Assembly: GCF_002849655.1 (NCBI RefSeq) | Contig: NZ_PDNW01000004.1 | Location: forward strand, 186,001-250,000 | Reading direction: 5' to 3' | DNA from: Pollutimonas subterranea | GTDB taxonomy: Bacteria; Pseudomonadota; Gammaproteobacteria; Burkholderiales; Burkholderiaceae_B | Length of the DNA: 64,000 nt | Shown: piece after piece, positions 18,512-28,140 of the stretch | How the letters are laid out: each line of letters begins with the position of its first letter | Numbering within the stretch: the first letter of the stretch is position 1 | The notes under the pieces: generated by a model | The model's database searches: none | What the model was told of the DNA's origin: nothing | The model's input: the letters and a program-made list of their open reading frames with translations, nothing else | Program-made: the position numbers and the translations under genes

Positions 18512-19296
18512 TTCTTTCCAATCTACGTAAACCGGAACGCACCTCCCGGGGCTGGTCCGCGCTTGGCGTCCTGTTGATACTCGCGGGCTGGCAGATCTCC
18601 GCCCAATACCTGGGACCTTTGCTCATGGCCACGCCGGCCCAGGCGTTGCGTGCCCTGGGCGTGTTGGTCAACAGCACGACGTTCTGGCAGAACGCCAACG
18701 CCAGCCTTACGCGCATCGCGCTAGGGGTCGGCACGGGGTGCGCCATCGGCTTCGCCTTCGGCGTGTTGGCCGGCCACAACGCCAAACTGCGCGGACTGCT
18801 CGAGCCCCTGCGCTGGCTACTCATGGCCATGCCGCCCGTGGTCGTCGTGGTGCTTGCCATGCTGTGGTTCGGCCTGGGTTCCTCCATGGTCATCTTCATC
18901 ACGGTCCTCATGATGGCACCGGGCATGTACGTGAACACCGTCAAGGGCATGCAATTGGTCGACCGCTCTCTCGTCGAAATGACACACGTATACCGCTATG
19001 GCGCATGGATGCGGCTGCGGCACTTGTATCTGCCCGCGCTGGCCGCGCCCCTGACTGCTGCCCTGCTTATTGCCACTTGCGGCGGCGTACGCCTGGTCGT
19101 CATGGCCGAAGTCCTGGGTGCGGAAAGCGGAGCCGGCTTCGCGCTGGCTAATGCCCGCAGCACGTTCGACAGCGGCGAACTCTACGCATGGGTCATTCTT
19201 ATCCTCGGGCTGGTCGCCGCGCTGGAATTCCTGCTGCTGCAGCCTTTGCAACGGCGTCTCACACAATGGCAAGAGCCGCGGAAAGAACATGCTTGA
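18508..19296 (+). CDS. ABC transporter permease (SsuC/TauC type)
   Basis: 262 residues, about six membrane segments. Starts at GTG 18508, overlapping the stop of the binding protein gene (GTGA). The inner-membrane component signature is present: an EAA-like loop EMTHVYRYGAWMRLRHLYLPALAAPL that docks the ATPase, preceded by MPPVVVVVLAMLWFGLG, typical of the nitrate/sulfonate permeases. Expected to form a homodimer with the next gene's ATPase. The strongly overlapping gene order means the operon is translationally coupled. Confidence 0.9.
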   Translation: MILSNLRKPERTSRGWSALGVLLILAGWQISAQYLGPLLMATPAQALRALGVLVNSTTFWQNANASLTRIALGVGTGCAIGFAFGVLAGHNAKLRGLLEPLRWLLMAMPPVVVVVLAMLWFGLGSSMVIFITVLMMAPGMYVNTVKGMQLVDRSLVEMTHVYRYGAWMRLRHLYLPALAAPLTAALLIATCGGVRLVVMAEVLGAESGAGFALANARSTFDSGELYAWVILILGLVAALEFLLLQPLQRRLTQWQEPRKEHA

Positions 19297-20014
19297 GCTC
19301 AAACAGGTAACACTCAGCTTCGGAAGAACGAAAATCCTGGACGCCATCGACTTTCGCCTGGAACCAGGCGCGCGCGTGGGCGTGCTGGGGTCCAGCGGAG
19401 CAGGAAAAAGCACGCTGCTGAAGCTTGCCGCCGGGCTGTTGAAACCGAACAGTGGGCACTGCCTGAACAGCTATCGTCACCCACTGCTCGTCTTCCAGGA
19501 GCCACGCCTGCTGCCATGGCGCAGTATTCAGGACAACATCGAAATTCCACTGCGGGCCTCCGGTGTTCCTAAGAACGAAGCCCGCTTGCGCGCGACGCAT
19601 TGGCTGGAGCGCGTCGATCTGCCGGATGCCGGCAAAGCTTGGCCCGGCGAGCTCTCCGGCGGCATGGCACAGCGCGCCGCGCTGGCACGCGCCTTTGCCT
19701 TGCAGCCTGACCTCCTATTGCTGGATGAGCCCTTCAGCGCGCTCGACCCTGCCCTGCGTGCCGCCCTGAGCCGGCTGTGCACCGAGTGTGTGAAGGACAC
19801 CGGCGCGGCCCTGCTTTGCATCAGCCACCACCCCCATGAGCTCGTCGAAATGGTCGACCGCTGCGTACTCATCGAGGGAGGCCAGCTCCAGTCGTTCGAC
19901 TTCGAAAATTCCACAAACGGCCGGTCCCGCGAGGCGGCCGCCCACATCCTGCACCAGACGCTGCTGCGGCACGAAACGCCAGGGCCGGACCAAACCAAAA
20001 GGACAGTCGCGTGA
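19289..20014 (+). CDS. ABC transporter ATP-binding protein
   Basis: 241 residues from ATG 19289, which overlaps the permease end by 8 bases. Complete nucleotide-binding domain: Walker A GSSGAGKS at 34-41, Q-loop VFQEPRLLPWRS (the LLPW variant typical of SsuB/TauB), signature LSGGMAQRAALARA, Walker B LLLLDEPFSALD and the H-loop His in CISHHPHEL. It energises the permease at 18508-19296. Its 3' end overlaps the next gene by 4 bases. Confidence 0.95.
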   Translation: MLELKQVTLSFGRTKILDAIDFRLEPGARVGVLGSSGAGKSTLLKLAAGLLKPNSGHCLNSYRHPLLVFQEPRLLPWRSIQDNIEIPLRASGVPKNEARLRATHWLERVDLPDAGKAWPGELSGGMAQRAALARAFALQPDLLLLDEPFSALDPALRAALSRLCTECVKDTGAALLCISHHPHELVEMVDRCVLIEGGQLQSFDFENSTNGRSREAAAHILHQTLLRHETPGPDQTKRTVA

Positions 20015-20451
20015 GCTACTCGGTACTCTTAACCATCCATCTGTTTGCGGCCATCATGTTCGTTGGCACGGTGTTCTTCGAAGTGCTGATCCTCGAAAAT
20101 ATCCGCAAGCATGTACCGCGCGAAACGATGCGCACCCTGGAAATCGCCATCGGTACACGCGCCCGTGCCCTGATGCCCTGGGTACTGCTTGTGCTGTACA
20201 GCGCCGGCATCGGCATGGCCTGGCACCATCGCGCCGCACTGGCTCATCCCTTCGACAGCAGCTTCGGCTTGTTGCTGACCGTGAAGATCGCCCTGACCCT
20301 TAGCGTGTTCGGCCACTTCATCACCGCCATGACCCTGCGCCGCAAGGGCAAGCTGCGCACCATCCATTTCCAGCGCATTCACCTCAGCGTCTTCTGTCAT
20401 ATGGTCGGCATCGTATTGCTGGCCAAAGCCATGTTCTACCTGCACTGGTAA
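20011..20451 (+). CDS. Four-helix membrane protein, CopD/DUF2269-like
   Basis: 146 residues with four hydrophobic helices (about 5-28, 53-72, 85-106, 122-143). It starts at GTG 20011, overlapping the ATPase stop. Histidines sit in or near helices: His10, His102, His119, His124 and His130, as in heme- or metal-binding CopD/HemJ-like four-helix proteins. I do not recognise it as a characterised family. Its position between an ABC transporter and a TonB receptor under a Fur-like site suggests a role in metal reduction or release at the inner membrane. That role is inference. Confidence 0.75.
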   Translation: MSYSVLLTIHLFAAIMFVGTVFFEVLILENIRKHVPRETMRTLEIAIGTRARALMPWVLLVLYSAGIGMAWHHRAALAHPFDSSFGLLLTVKIALTLSVFGHFITAMTLRRKGKLRTIHFQRIHLSVFCHMVGIVLLAKAMFYLHW

Positions 20452-20480
20452 CTCATACCCCCTAAAAACGAGAAAACACT

Positions 20481-22550
20481 ATGCCTGCTAACCCGATGTT
20501 TCCGCGCCTTGCACTCAGCGCAGCCTTGTTCGCACTTTGGCTACCCGCCGCCCATGCCGAACAAGTCACCACCCTGGCGCCGGTCGTGGTCTCCGGCCAG
20601 ACCGACGCCTCGCCCCTGGAGCCCAGCGTAAAGAAAGAACAAGCCAGGCTCGCGCGCGTGGCGGGCGGCACCAACCTGATCGAACCCCAGAAAGAAGTGC
20701 GCCTGGTCACGTTGCGCGATGCGCTGGACTACCAGCCCGGCATCGTTGTCCAGGACTTCTTCGGCGGCATCGACCAGCCTCGCCTGAACATCCGCGGCTC
20801 AGGAGTGCAAAGCAATCCGGTAAACCGCGGGGTGCTGCTCATGCAGGACGGCCTGCCCCTGAATGAAGCCGACGGGTCGTTTGTCATCGGCCTGCTCGAG
20901 CCTCGCAACGCGCGCCTGATCAGTGTGCTTCGCGGCGCCAATGCCCTGTCGGCGAGCGCGACCACGCTGGGTGGCGAAATGGATTTCCAGTCCTTCACCG
21001 GTACGCAGAATGACGTTCTCAGCGTAGAGGGCGGCAGTTTTGGGCGCCTGGGCCTGCACGGCGCCAAGGGATTCCAGGGAGACCAGCTGGACGGGCGCCT
21101 GAGCATCAGCCATGACAAGGCAGAAGGCTACCGCCACCATTCCGACTCCGAAAGGACCAGCATCCAGGGAAATGTCGGCGTACGCGGCGATAATTTCGAG
21201 AACCGTACCTACCTCTCGTACACCGATCTGGACTTCGATATCCCCACCGTCGTACCCAAGGACCGCGTGTATCAGGATCCGCGCCAGGTCATGGGCGATC
21301 GCCCCGGCGACGCCCCCAACGTCTACAACACCGACCCTCACCGCAAGACAGAACAGATACGCCTGGCCAACCGTACCTACTGGGGAACCGAAGACTTCAA
21401 CCAAACCCTGGGCGTCTATTGGCAAAACACTGACGATACCTTTACGGAACCCTCGGGCTCTACCCGCACGGACAGCAACACTTACGGCGCCCAATGGCAG
21501 CTGGGCGGCAAATGGAACACCGTGGACTACCGCATGGCCCTGGACTGGGCCCGCAGCGATATGGACCGCGATTTGTACAACATGAATCCCATGTCCGGCG
21601 CCCGGGTTCCGGGCTCGACACGAAACTATGACCTGCAGGCTGAAAACCGCAGCGCACTGGTCGGACTGCAATGGCATGTCGCGCCGCAATGGAGCGTGGT
21701 GGGCGACCTGAAATATACGCAGGCGGTGCGCGACGCGAAGAACAAGGCGGGCGGCCAAAGCCTGGACCAGGACTGGTCCTATGCGAGCCCCAAGCTGGGT
21801 GTGATCTGGAAACCCAGCGATACCCTGCGCCTGTTCGCCAATGTCAGCCGCAGCAACGAGGCGCCCACCTATTGGGAGATCATCGGCAGCAGCGGCATGA
21901 ACAAGCTTGACCTGCAAAGGGCCATTACCTACGAAATCGGCGCCGATGGCCAGCTTGATGATGGCGCCTATGCGACAAACTGGTCCTTGACCCTGTACCG
22001 CAGCGACGTCAAGGACGAACTGATGAGCTTCACGGACGGCTCGGGTTATGGGCCCAGCACCACCATCAACTATACCGATCGCACCCGCCATCAAGGCATT
22101 GAGGCCGGCTTGAACGGCTCGCTGCCCGCCCCCGGTGCCGGCGCTTTTGATTACCGCCTGGCATATACCTTCAGCGACTTCCGCTTCCGCGGCGGCAACT
22201 TCAACGGCAATCAGATCGCCGGTGTACCACGCCATCTCATCAGCGCCGAGCTCATGTACCGCATCGGTGGCCTGCGTTTCGGGCCCAACCTGCGCTGGAT
22301 GCCAACCGAGACCCAGACCAACCATTTGAACCTGGAAGGCACACAGCAAGACTCCTACGCCCTGCTCGGCTTCAAGGTCGCTTACGAACACGACAAGCAC
22401 TGGAGCGCATGGCTGGCCGGCGACAACCTGACCGACAGGCAATACGCCAGCAGCTTCGTCATCCGGGCCACGCCACCCTCGGCAAACGCACCCGGCTACC
22501 TGCCTGGCAATGGGCGCAGCGTCAGCGCGGGGCTGACCTACAAATTCTAG
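20481..22550 (+). CDS. TonB-dependent outer membrane receptor
   Basis: 689 residues. Signal peptide ends near AHA-EQ (residue 26) and a TonB-box-like TLAPVVV lies at 31-37. The plug domain covers about 55-165 (LRDALDYQPGIVVQDFFGG, LNIRGSGVQ, LLMQDGLPLN, VLRGANAL). The rest is a 22-strand type barrel ending in an aromatic residue (LTYKF). The conserved receptor motif LRLFANVSRSNEAPT is present. The ligand is unknown: a Fur-type operator suggests a ferric chelate or similar. Starts 29 bases after the membrane protein gene, and no ExbBD/TonB genes are nearby. Confidence 0.93.
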   Translation: MPANPMFPRLALSAALFALWLPAAHAEQVTTLAPVVVSGQTDASPLEPSVKKEQARLARVAGGTNLIEPQKEVRLVTLRDALDYQPGIVVQDFFGGIDQPRLNIRGSGVQSNPVNRGVLLMQDGLPLNEADGSFVIGLLEPRNARLISVLRGANALSASATTLGGEMDFQSFTGTQNDVLSVEGGSFGRLGLHGAKGFQGDQLDGRLSISHDKAEGYRHHSDSERTSIQGNVGVRGDNFENRTYLSYTDLDFDIPTVVPKDRVYQDPRQVMGDRPGDAPNVYNTDPHRKTEQIRLANRTYWGTEDFNQTLGVYWQNTDDTFTEPSGSTRTDSNTYGAQWQLGGKWNTVDYRMALDWARSDMDRDLYNMNPMSGARVPGSTRNYDLQAENRSALVGLQWHVAPQWSVVGDLKYTQAVRDAKNKAGGQSLDQDWSYASPKLGVIWKPSDTLRLFANVSRSNEAPTYWEIIGSSGMNKLDLQRAITYEIGADGQLDDGAYATNWSLTLYRSDVKDELMSFTDGSGYGPSTTINYTDRTRHQGIEAGLNGSLPAPGAGAFDYRLAYTFSDFRFRGGNFNGNQIAGVPRHLISAELMYRIGGLRFGPNLRWMPTETQTNHLNLEGTQQDSYALLGFKVAYEHDKHWSAWLAGDNLTDRQYASSFVIRATPPSANAPGYLPGNGRSVSAGLTYKF

Positions 22551-22622
22551 GCCGGCAACGGTGGTGCCAAATCGGCGGCATTACCGCATAATGTCCCCGG
22601 AAACAGTCAACCGGGAGACATC

Positions 22623-23372
22623 ATGGCGCCACCTAACAACACCGTACTCATTACCGGCGCAAGCCGTGGCATAGGCGCGGCAACCGCCATCGCGGCCGCG
22701 CGTAACGGCTTCGATGTGGCGGTCAACTACGTCAAGGACGAAGCCGCTGCGCAAGGCGTCGTAGAAGCCATCCAGCAACAGGGCCGGCGAGCCGTCGCCA
22801 TACAGGGCGATGTCGGCATCCCCCACGACATACCCCGCCTGTTTCAATTGGCCGAAGAAGCGCTGGGCCCCTTGACGGCGCTGGTCAACAATACGGGCAT
22901 CACGGGGCCTATCGGCCCCTTTTCAAACACCACCGACGCCACGATAGAACACGTATTCCAGGTCAATGTGTTCGGCACCATACAGTGTTCGCGCGCGGCA
23001 CTGGCCAGCTTCGCCCGGCACGGCACAAAGGGTGTCATTGTCAACGTCTCGTCGGTCGCCGCCCGCAGCGGCAGTCCCGGCGAATACATCCACTACGCGG
23101 CCAGCAAGGCGGCCGTCGAAACCTTTACCTTGGGCCTGGCACGCGAGGTGGCCGTCAGCGGAATCCGTGTCTGCGGCGTGGCGCCAGGCTCAACGCTTAC
23201 CGAAATCCATGCGGCTGCCGGCGAACCCGGCCGACCCGAACGCATTGCACCCAGGATCCCCATGGGGCGGCTCGCGAAGCCCGAAGAGGTGGCTGAAACC
23301 GTGGTGTGGCTGCTCTCGCCGGCCGCGTCGTATATAACCGGCACGGTGGTGCAATGCGCGGGAGGCCTGTAA
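22623..23372 (+). CDS. Short-chain dehydrogenase/reductase
   Basis: 249 residues, classical SDR. Coenzyme motif TGASRGIG at 11-18, NNTG near 89, catalytic Ser144 and the YAASK motif with Tyr158 and Lys162. The C-terminus ends GTVVQCAGGL, as in FabG/glucose-dehydrogenase-like members. ATG follows GGGAGACATC. It probably reduces or oxidises a small carbonyl/alcohol with NAD(P)H. The substrate is unknown. The Rieske gene starts 55 bases after its stop. Confidence 0.92.
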   Translation: MAPPNNTVLITGASRGIGAATAIAAARNGFDVAVNYVKDEAAAQGVVEAIQQQGRRAVAIQGDVGIPHDIPRLFQLAEEALGPLTALVNNTGITGPIGPFSNTTDATIEHVFQVNVFGTIQCSRAALASFARHGTKGVIVNVSSVAARSGSPGEYIHYAASKAAVETFTLGLAREVAVSGIRVCGVAPGSTLTEIHAAAGEPGRPERIAPRIPMGRLAKPEEVAETVVWLLSPAASYITGTVVQCAGGL

Positions 23373-23427
23373 GCCGACAGAATTGCACTATATTGTTGGG
23401 CATGTCCACATCTTTGCTTGCCCCGCC

Positions 23428-23805
23428 ATGAGCTCACCCGCCGTAGAAGTCTGCCCTTCAATCGAACTCCGTGATGGAGACCTCGCCCGGAAACTACCCG
23501 TCACACACAACAACGAAGCCGGCACCGCTTTCTTTGTCCGCTATAAGGGGCAGGTACACGGCTACCTGAACCGCTGCCCTCACATGGGTTCGGAGCTGGA
23601 TTGGGAGGGCAGCATATTCACCCGTGCGGGGGACCAACTGATGTGCGCGCGTCACGGCGCCACGTTTACGCCCGACACCGGCGTATGCACGGGCGGCCCC
23701 TGCAAGCCCAGCAAGCTGCTCGAATTGAAGACGTCCGAAGAGCAACGCGACGGCCGGCAGACCGTACTCTGGTGGCCAGAAGGAAAGACCATTCCCGGAA
23801 ACTGA
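23428..23805 (+). CDS. Rieske [2Fe-2S] domain protein
   Basis: 125 residues consisting of a single Rieske domain. Cluster ligands are Cys50-x-His52 (NRCPHMG) and Cys73-xx-His76 (MCARHGA). The second loop is short, as in ferredoxin-type Rieske proteins of dioxygenases or NirD-like subunits. No oxygenase subunit is adjacent, so its electron partner is unknown; the SDR upstream is the only local redox candidate. ATG 23428 is chosen; an in-frame TTG at 23383 is less likely. Confidence 0.88.
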   Translation: MSSPAVEVCPSIELRDGDLARKLPVTHNNEAGTAFFVRYKGQVHGYLNRCPHMGSELDWEGSIFTRAGDQLMCARHGATFTPDTGVCTGGPCKPSKLLELKTSEEQRDGRQTVLWWPEGKTIPGN

Positions 23806-23866
23806 TCGGGGCAACCATTGCGCGGCATGTAATGCCCCGGCCATAACGATAGCAACAGGAGACTTA

Positions 23867-26725
23867 GTGAAACAGACAGCTTCATCAAACATGGAATCCT
23901 CCCCTCTGCGCAGCGACATCCGGCTGCTGGGGAAAACGCTGGGCGACGTGGTCAAGGAGTGCGAAGGCAAGGCGATTTACGACGTCATCGAAAAGTTGCG
24001 CCGCGCCGCGGTCAAATTCCGCCGTGAAGGCAATGAAGTCGATAGCAAAATCCTGGAGCGGCAGATAAGCAGGCTCGCCGACGGCGAAGCCAACTCCGTC
24101 GCCCGCGCCTTCAGTTATTTTTTGCACCTCTCCAATATCGCCGAGGATCGCGACCAGAATCGTCGCCAGCGCGAACAGGAGTTGCACGGCGCCACGCCAG
24201 CGCGCGGCAGCCTGCAACATGCACTGGATCTGCTTAAGGAAAACGGCATAGGCAGCCGCAAGGTGCTGCGTTATCTTGAAGATGCGTGCATTGTGCCCGT
24301 GCTGACCGCACACCCCACTGAAGTCCAGCGCAAGAGCACCCTGGACCTGCACCGCGAAATAGCACGTCAGCTTGCCAACAGCGGCGCCACGCTGACGCCA
24401 TCCGAAAAGTTGCTCACCGATCAACGCCTCGCGGGGCTGGTTGCGGCGCTGTGGCAGACCCGCATGTTGCGCAAGCAGAAACTGACTGTGCTCGATGAAA
24501 TAGACAATGCCCTGACTTACTACACCAGCACGTTCCTGACGACGATTCCGCGCATTTACCAGGATCTCTCTACCCGGCTACGCCGACCCGGACGCACTGT
24601 GTTCGACATCGACACAGCGCCACTGCCGGCCTTCCTGAAAATGGGCAGCTGGATCGGCGGCGACCGCGACGGCAATCCCAATGTCGATGCCTCCACACTG
24701 GAGCAGGCTCTGCTGAGGCAATCCACGCGTGCCCTGCAGCACTATCTCGTCGAGATCAAGGATCTGGGCACCGAGATATCCATTTCGCAGTCCCTGGGTA
24801 CGGCCAGTCCGCAACTGCTGGGGCTATCGAACGCCAGCCAGGATCCATCGCCGCACCGCCTCGATGAGCCTTACCGGCGCGCCTTCATTCACATATATGC
24901 CAGGATGGCGGCCACCGCGGTGGCCCTTACGGGCCGCCAGCTCGCGTTGCGTCCTACCTATCCGGCACCATCCTATCCCGATCCACAGGCTTTTCAGGCG
25001 GACTTGCAGATCGTCGCCGACTCGCTGCACCAGCACCATGGATCGCTCATCGCGGCCATGCGCCTGTCAGGCCTGATTCAGGCTGTCAGTATTTTCGGCT
25101 TTCATCTGGCCACGGTTGACCTGCGGCAAAGCTCGGACGTGCACGAGCGTGTACTGACCGAGTTATTCCAGGCGGCCGGCGTGCAATGGAAGGGCAAAGT
25201 CGTCGATTACGCCGCCTTGCCCGAAGAGGACCGCAACGCGCTGCTGCGCGAGGAATTGCAGCAGGTCAGGCCCCTGGTATCCCCCTGGATTTCCTATACG
25301 GCCGAGACCGAAAAAGAACTGGCCATCCTGCGTACGGCGGCCACCATACGCCGGACATATGGCAAGGACGCCATCCGGCAAGCCATCGTATCGCATACCG
25401 AGACACTTAGCGATTTGCTGGAGGTACTGGTCCTGCAGCAGGAAACCGGGCTGATTTCACCGGAACCCGGCAGCGCCGGCCACAAGCCGCGCGACGGCCT
25501 GATGGTCGTACCACTGTTCGAAACCATTCCCGACTTGATGCGCGGCTCCGACATCATGGCCGACTGGCTGGACATTCCTGAAGTCGCCGCGCGCGTGCGC
25601 TACGCCCAGGACGGCATACAGGAAGTCATGCTGGGCTACTCCGACAGCAATAAGGACGGCGGCTACCTGACCTCGAACTGGGCCTTGTATCGCGCCGAAC
25701 GCCAACTCGTACGCGTCTTCAAGCAAAGAAAAATACGGCTGCGCCTGTTTCACGGCCGGGGCGGCTCGGTGGGCCGCGGCGGCGGATCCAGTTTCGACGC
25801 CATCCTGGCCCAACCACCCGGTACCGTCAATGGCCAGATACGGCTGACCGAACAGGGCGAAGTCATACAGACCAAATACAAAGATCCCGAAGTGGGACGC
25901 TGGCATCTTGAGACCTTTGTCGCGGCAACCCTGGAGGCCAGCCTGGCCCCCAATTCGTCGGCGTCCAAGACCGAAGACGACAATATGGCGCATTTCGGCG
26001 CAATTCTGGAGTTCATGTCCGATGTCGCGCAGCAAAGCTATCGCGACCTGGTCTACCAGACCCCCGGCTTCAATGACTATTTTTTCGCATCCACGCCTAT
26101 CCTGGAGATCGCGGGCCTGAATATCGGGTCGCGGCCGGCGTCCAGGAAGGCCAGTCAGAAGATCGAAGACCTGCGTGCCATTCCATGGGGTTTTTCGTGG
26201 GCGCAATGCCGCGTGATGCTGACCGGCTGGTATGGCGTCGGCACGGCCTTGCAAACCTACATCGACAAGGGCAGTAATGCGAGCCCGGCCACCGCCGACG
26301 AGAGACTGGCACAATTGCGGCAAATGGCGCAGGTCTGGCCTTTTTTCAGGACTTTGCTGTCCAATATGGAGCAGGTGCTGGCCAAGACCGACCTAGGCAT
26401 AGCCAGGCGCTATGCGGACCTGGTGCCCGACAAGAAACTGCGCGACAGCATTTTCGGCCGTATCGAACAGGAGTTCGCGTTGACGCTCGAGATGTTTGAG
26501 CACATCGCCCAGCATGAATTGCTCGCCGAGGACACCTTGCTCAAGGCCGCATTAGGAGAGCGCTTCGCGTACATCGATCCGCTTAATCATCTGCAAGTCG
26601 AATTGCTGCGGCGCCACCGCTCGGAGCGCCCAAAGCGGGGCCGCGACGACGGCGAAAGCCGCACCCAACGCGCCATCCATATGACCATCAACGGGGTTGC
26701 GGCGGGACTGCGAAACTCGGGGTGA
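23867..26725 (+). CDS. ppc: Phosphoenolpyruvate carboxylase
   Basis: 952 residues; carboxylates PEP to oxaloacetate (anaplerosis). Catalytic His149 is in [12 protein letters not shown], and the second signature [13 protein letters not shown] carries His629. Further landmarks are [16 protein letters not shown] and the C-terminal [11 protein letters not shown] that closes the active site. The GTG start at 23867 has AGGAGA five bases upstream; an internal ATG at 23891 is possible. The gene stands alone and is followed by a terminator-like hairpin. Confidence 0.96.
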   Translation: MKQTASSNMESSPLRSDIRLLGKTLGDVVKECEGKAIYDVIEKLRRAAVKFRREGNEVDSKILERQISRLADGEANSVARAFSYFLHLSNIAEDRDQNRRQREQELHGATPARGSLQHALDLLKENGIGSRKVLRYLEDACIVPVLTAHPTEVQRKSTLDLHREIARQLANSGATLTPSEKLLTDQRLAGLVAALWQTRMLRKQKLTVLDEIDNALTYYTSTFLTTIPRIYQDLSTRLRRPGRTVFDIDTAPLPAFLKMGSWIGGDRDGNPNVDASTLEQALLRQSTRALQHYLVEIKDLGTEISISQSLGTASPQLLGLSNASQDPSPHRLDEPYRRAFIHIYARMAATAVALTGRQLALRPTYPAPSYPDPQAFQADLQIVADSLHQHHGSLIAAMRLSGLIQAVSIFGFHLATVDLRQSSDVHERVLTELFQAAGVQWKGKVVDYAALPEEDRNALLREELQQVRPLVSPWISYTAETEKELAILRTAATIRRTYGKDAIRQAIVSHTETLSDLLEVLVLQQETGLISPEPGSAGHKPRDGLMVVPLFETIPDLMRGSDIMADWLDIPEVAARVRYAQDGIQEVMLGYSDSNKDGGYLTSNWALYRAERQLVRVFKQRKIRLRLFHGRGGSVGRGGGSSFDAILAQPPGTVNGQIRLTEQGEVIQTKYKDPEVGRWHLETFVAATLEASLAPNSSASKTEDDNMAHFGAILEFMSDVAQQSYRDLVYQTPGFNDYFFASTPILEIAGLNIGSRPASRKASQKIEDLRAIPWGFSWAQCRVMLTGWYGVGTALQTYIDKGSNASPATADERLAQLRQMAQVWPFFRTLLSNMEQVLAKTDLGIARRYADLVPDKKLRDSIFGRIEQEFALTLEMFEHIAQHELLAEDTLLKAALGERFAYIDPLNHLQVELLRRHRSERPKRGRDDGESRTQRAIHMTINGVAAGLRNSG

Positions 26726-26734
26726 GTGTAATCG

Positions 26735-26766
26735 GGCTTGCGAGGCAATGTAATTGACCTCGCAAG
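26735..26766 (+). terminator. Terminator-like hairpin after ppc
   Basis: GCTTGCGAGG (26735-26744) and CCTCGCAAGC (26757-26766) form perfect 10-base arms with a 12-base loop, just after the ppc stop and before the convergent CoA-transferase gene. Only a short T-rich tail follows. Confidence 0.6.
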
Positions 26767-26794
26767 CTGTTTGCCACGTTCGTATCTTACGTCA

Positions 26795-28009
26795 TCAAAT
26801 GACCTGCCGAGATCTCAATGAGTCGATTTCGGCCTCTGTCATGTTCAACCATTCAGTAAGGATTTCCGCACTCTGCTCCCCCAGCAAGGGAGGTGCTTGC
26901 CAGCCAGCACCAACATCAAAAGCCGAATACTTCACCGCTGGACCGACTTGCGGAAGCAGCCCATACATCTCGTGCGACACGCTGGAGTGCATATTCCTGT
27001 GTAGCACTTGTCTATGCGAAAATACCTGTTCAATATTGTTGACGGGAGAGCAAGGAACTTTCGCCTTGTTCAACTCCGACATCAGGTCGGCGATTTTGTA
27101 TTGAACGACCTCCTTATCGATTTCCATATATAGATCTTTTCGATTACAGATTCTATTTTCCAGAGTACGAAATCGCTGATCCGAGACCAGATCATTCCGA
27201 CCGAGAACGCTCATAAACGCTTCGTATAGATTCTGATATGCGGCGCCAATCACGATCCAGCCATCCGAAGCTTTGAAGGCCTTATAAGGAACTTGCTGAG
27301 CATGTTCGGAGCCCATTTTCTTGGGCTGCTGGCCAGTTATCAGGTACTCCAGCGCTGCGTTTGCCAGAAAGGCAACTTCACTTTCCAGCAAGCTTGTTTC
27401 TATCTTCTGACCTTGGCCGGTGAAAGTCCGTTGATAAAGTGCAGCCAATATCGCGGCTTGGCAATTCATGCCGGTTACCATGTCGAATGCCGAGGTGCCG
27501 AGCTTTATAGGAGGCCCGTCCTGTTCTCCAGTAATGCTCATGTAGCCGCCGATCGCCTGAATAGTAAGATCAAAAGCTCCTTGCAGCATATCAGGGCCAT
27601 CTGCACCCAGCCCCGATATGCAAGCATAGATCAGGCCCGGATTCAGACCAGACAGTGTTGCGTAATCGAGTCCAAGACGCGCCATGACATCTGGTCGGAA
27701 ATTTTCCAACACGACATCGGCTTGTGAACACAAACTGATTGCTATGTCGCGTCCTTCCTTCGACTTCAAATCCAAGGTAAGGGATTTCTTATTTCGATTC
27801 GCCGCCAGAAAGGTCAACCCGATTCCATGATGAAAAGGAGGGCCTTGGCGCCGTAACGGATCGCCGTCCACCGGCACTTCCACCTTAATGACTTCCGCTC
27901 CCAGATCTGCTAGCAGCATGGAGCAGTACGGACCGGCAAACACGCGGGAAAAGTCAACAATCTTGATGTTGTGTAGCGGTTTGGGGTTCGTCATATTGAC
28001 ATTGACCAT
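26795..28009 (-). CDS. Class III CoA-transferase (CaiB/BaiF family)
   Basis: 404 residues. N-terminal signature VDFSRVFAGPYCSMLLADLGAEVIKVE and the catalytic Asp in GAFDLTIQAIGGYMSITG are present, as in formyl-CoA and succinyl-CoA transferases. It would activate a carboxylic acid by moving CoA from a donor such as succinyl-CoA. Start ATG 28009 has GGAG six bases upstream. It is separated by 131 bases from the LysR gene. With the flavoprotein, acyl-CoA dehydrogenase and receptor on the other side of LysR it forms one regulated pathway. The substrate is unknown. Confidence 0.92.
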   Translation of the reverse strand: MVNVNMTNPKPLHNIKIVDFSRVFAGPYCSMLLADLGAEVIKVEVPVDGDPLRRQGPPFHHGIGLTFLAANRNKKSLTLDLKSKEGRDIAISLCSQADVVLENFRPDVMARLGLDYATLSGLNPGLIYACISGLGADGPDMLQGAFDLTIQAIGGYMSITGEQDGPPIKLGTSAFDMVTGMNCQAAILAALYQRTFTGQGQKIETSLLESEVAFLANAALEYLITGQQPKKMGSEHAQQVPYKAFKASDGWIVIGAAYQNLYEAFMSVLGRNDLVSDQRFRTLENRICNRKDLYMEIDKEVVQYKIADLMSELNKAKVPCSPVNNIEQVFSHRQVLHRNMHSSVSHEMYGLLPQVGPAVKYSAFDVGAGWQAPPLLGEQSAEILTEWLNMTEAEIDSLRSRQVI

Positions 28010-28071
28010 GGGATGCTCCGACGGAAAGAAGAGGAACGTCGAATTTTGAGCATTACCGAAGCCGATATCAA

Positions 28072-28099
28072 ATGACTTGATGTCGCAACATCATGACTT
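28072..28099. promoter_or_regulatory. Operator-like repeats upstream of the CoA-transferase
   Basis: ATGACTT occurs at 28072-28078 and again at 28093-28099, 21 bases (two helical turns) apart. Between and overlapping them, TGATGT-CGCA-ACATCA (28078-28093) forms a perfect 6-base inverted repeat. The site lies between the LysR gene and the CoA-transferase promoter. Confidence 0.45.
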
Positions 28100-28140
28100 A
28101 AATGCATACACCAGTTCTTTATGGCCCATTTAGGCTATCG

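Noticed and set aside
20799-22442. 547-codon open frame on the minus strand opposite the TonB receptor gene
   Set aside because: It mirrors a high-G+C real gene, has Gly/Val/Ala-rich composition, no domain and no ribosome site.
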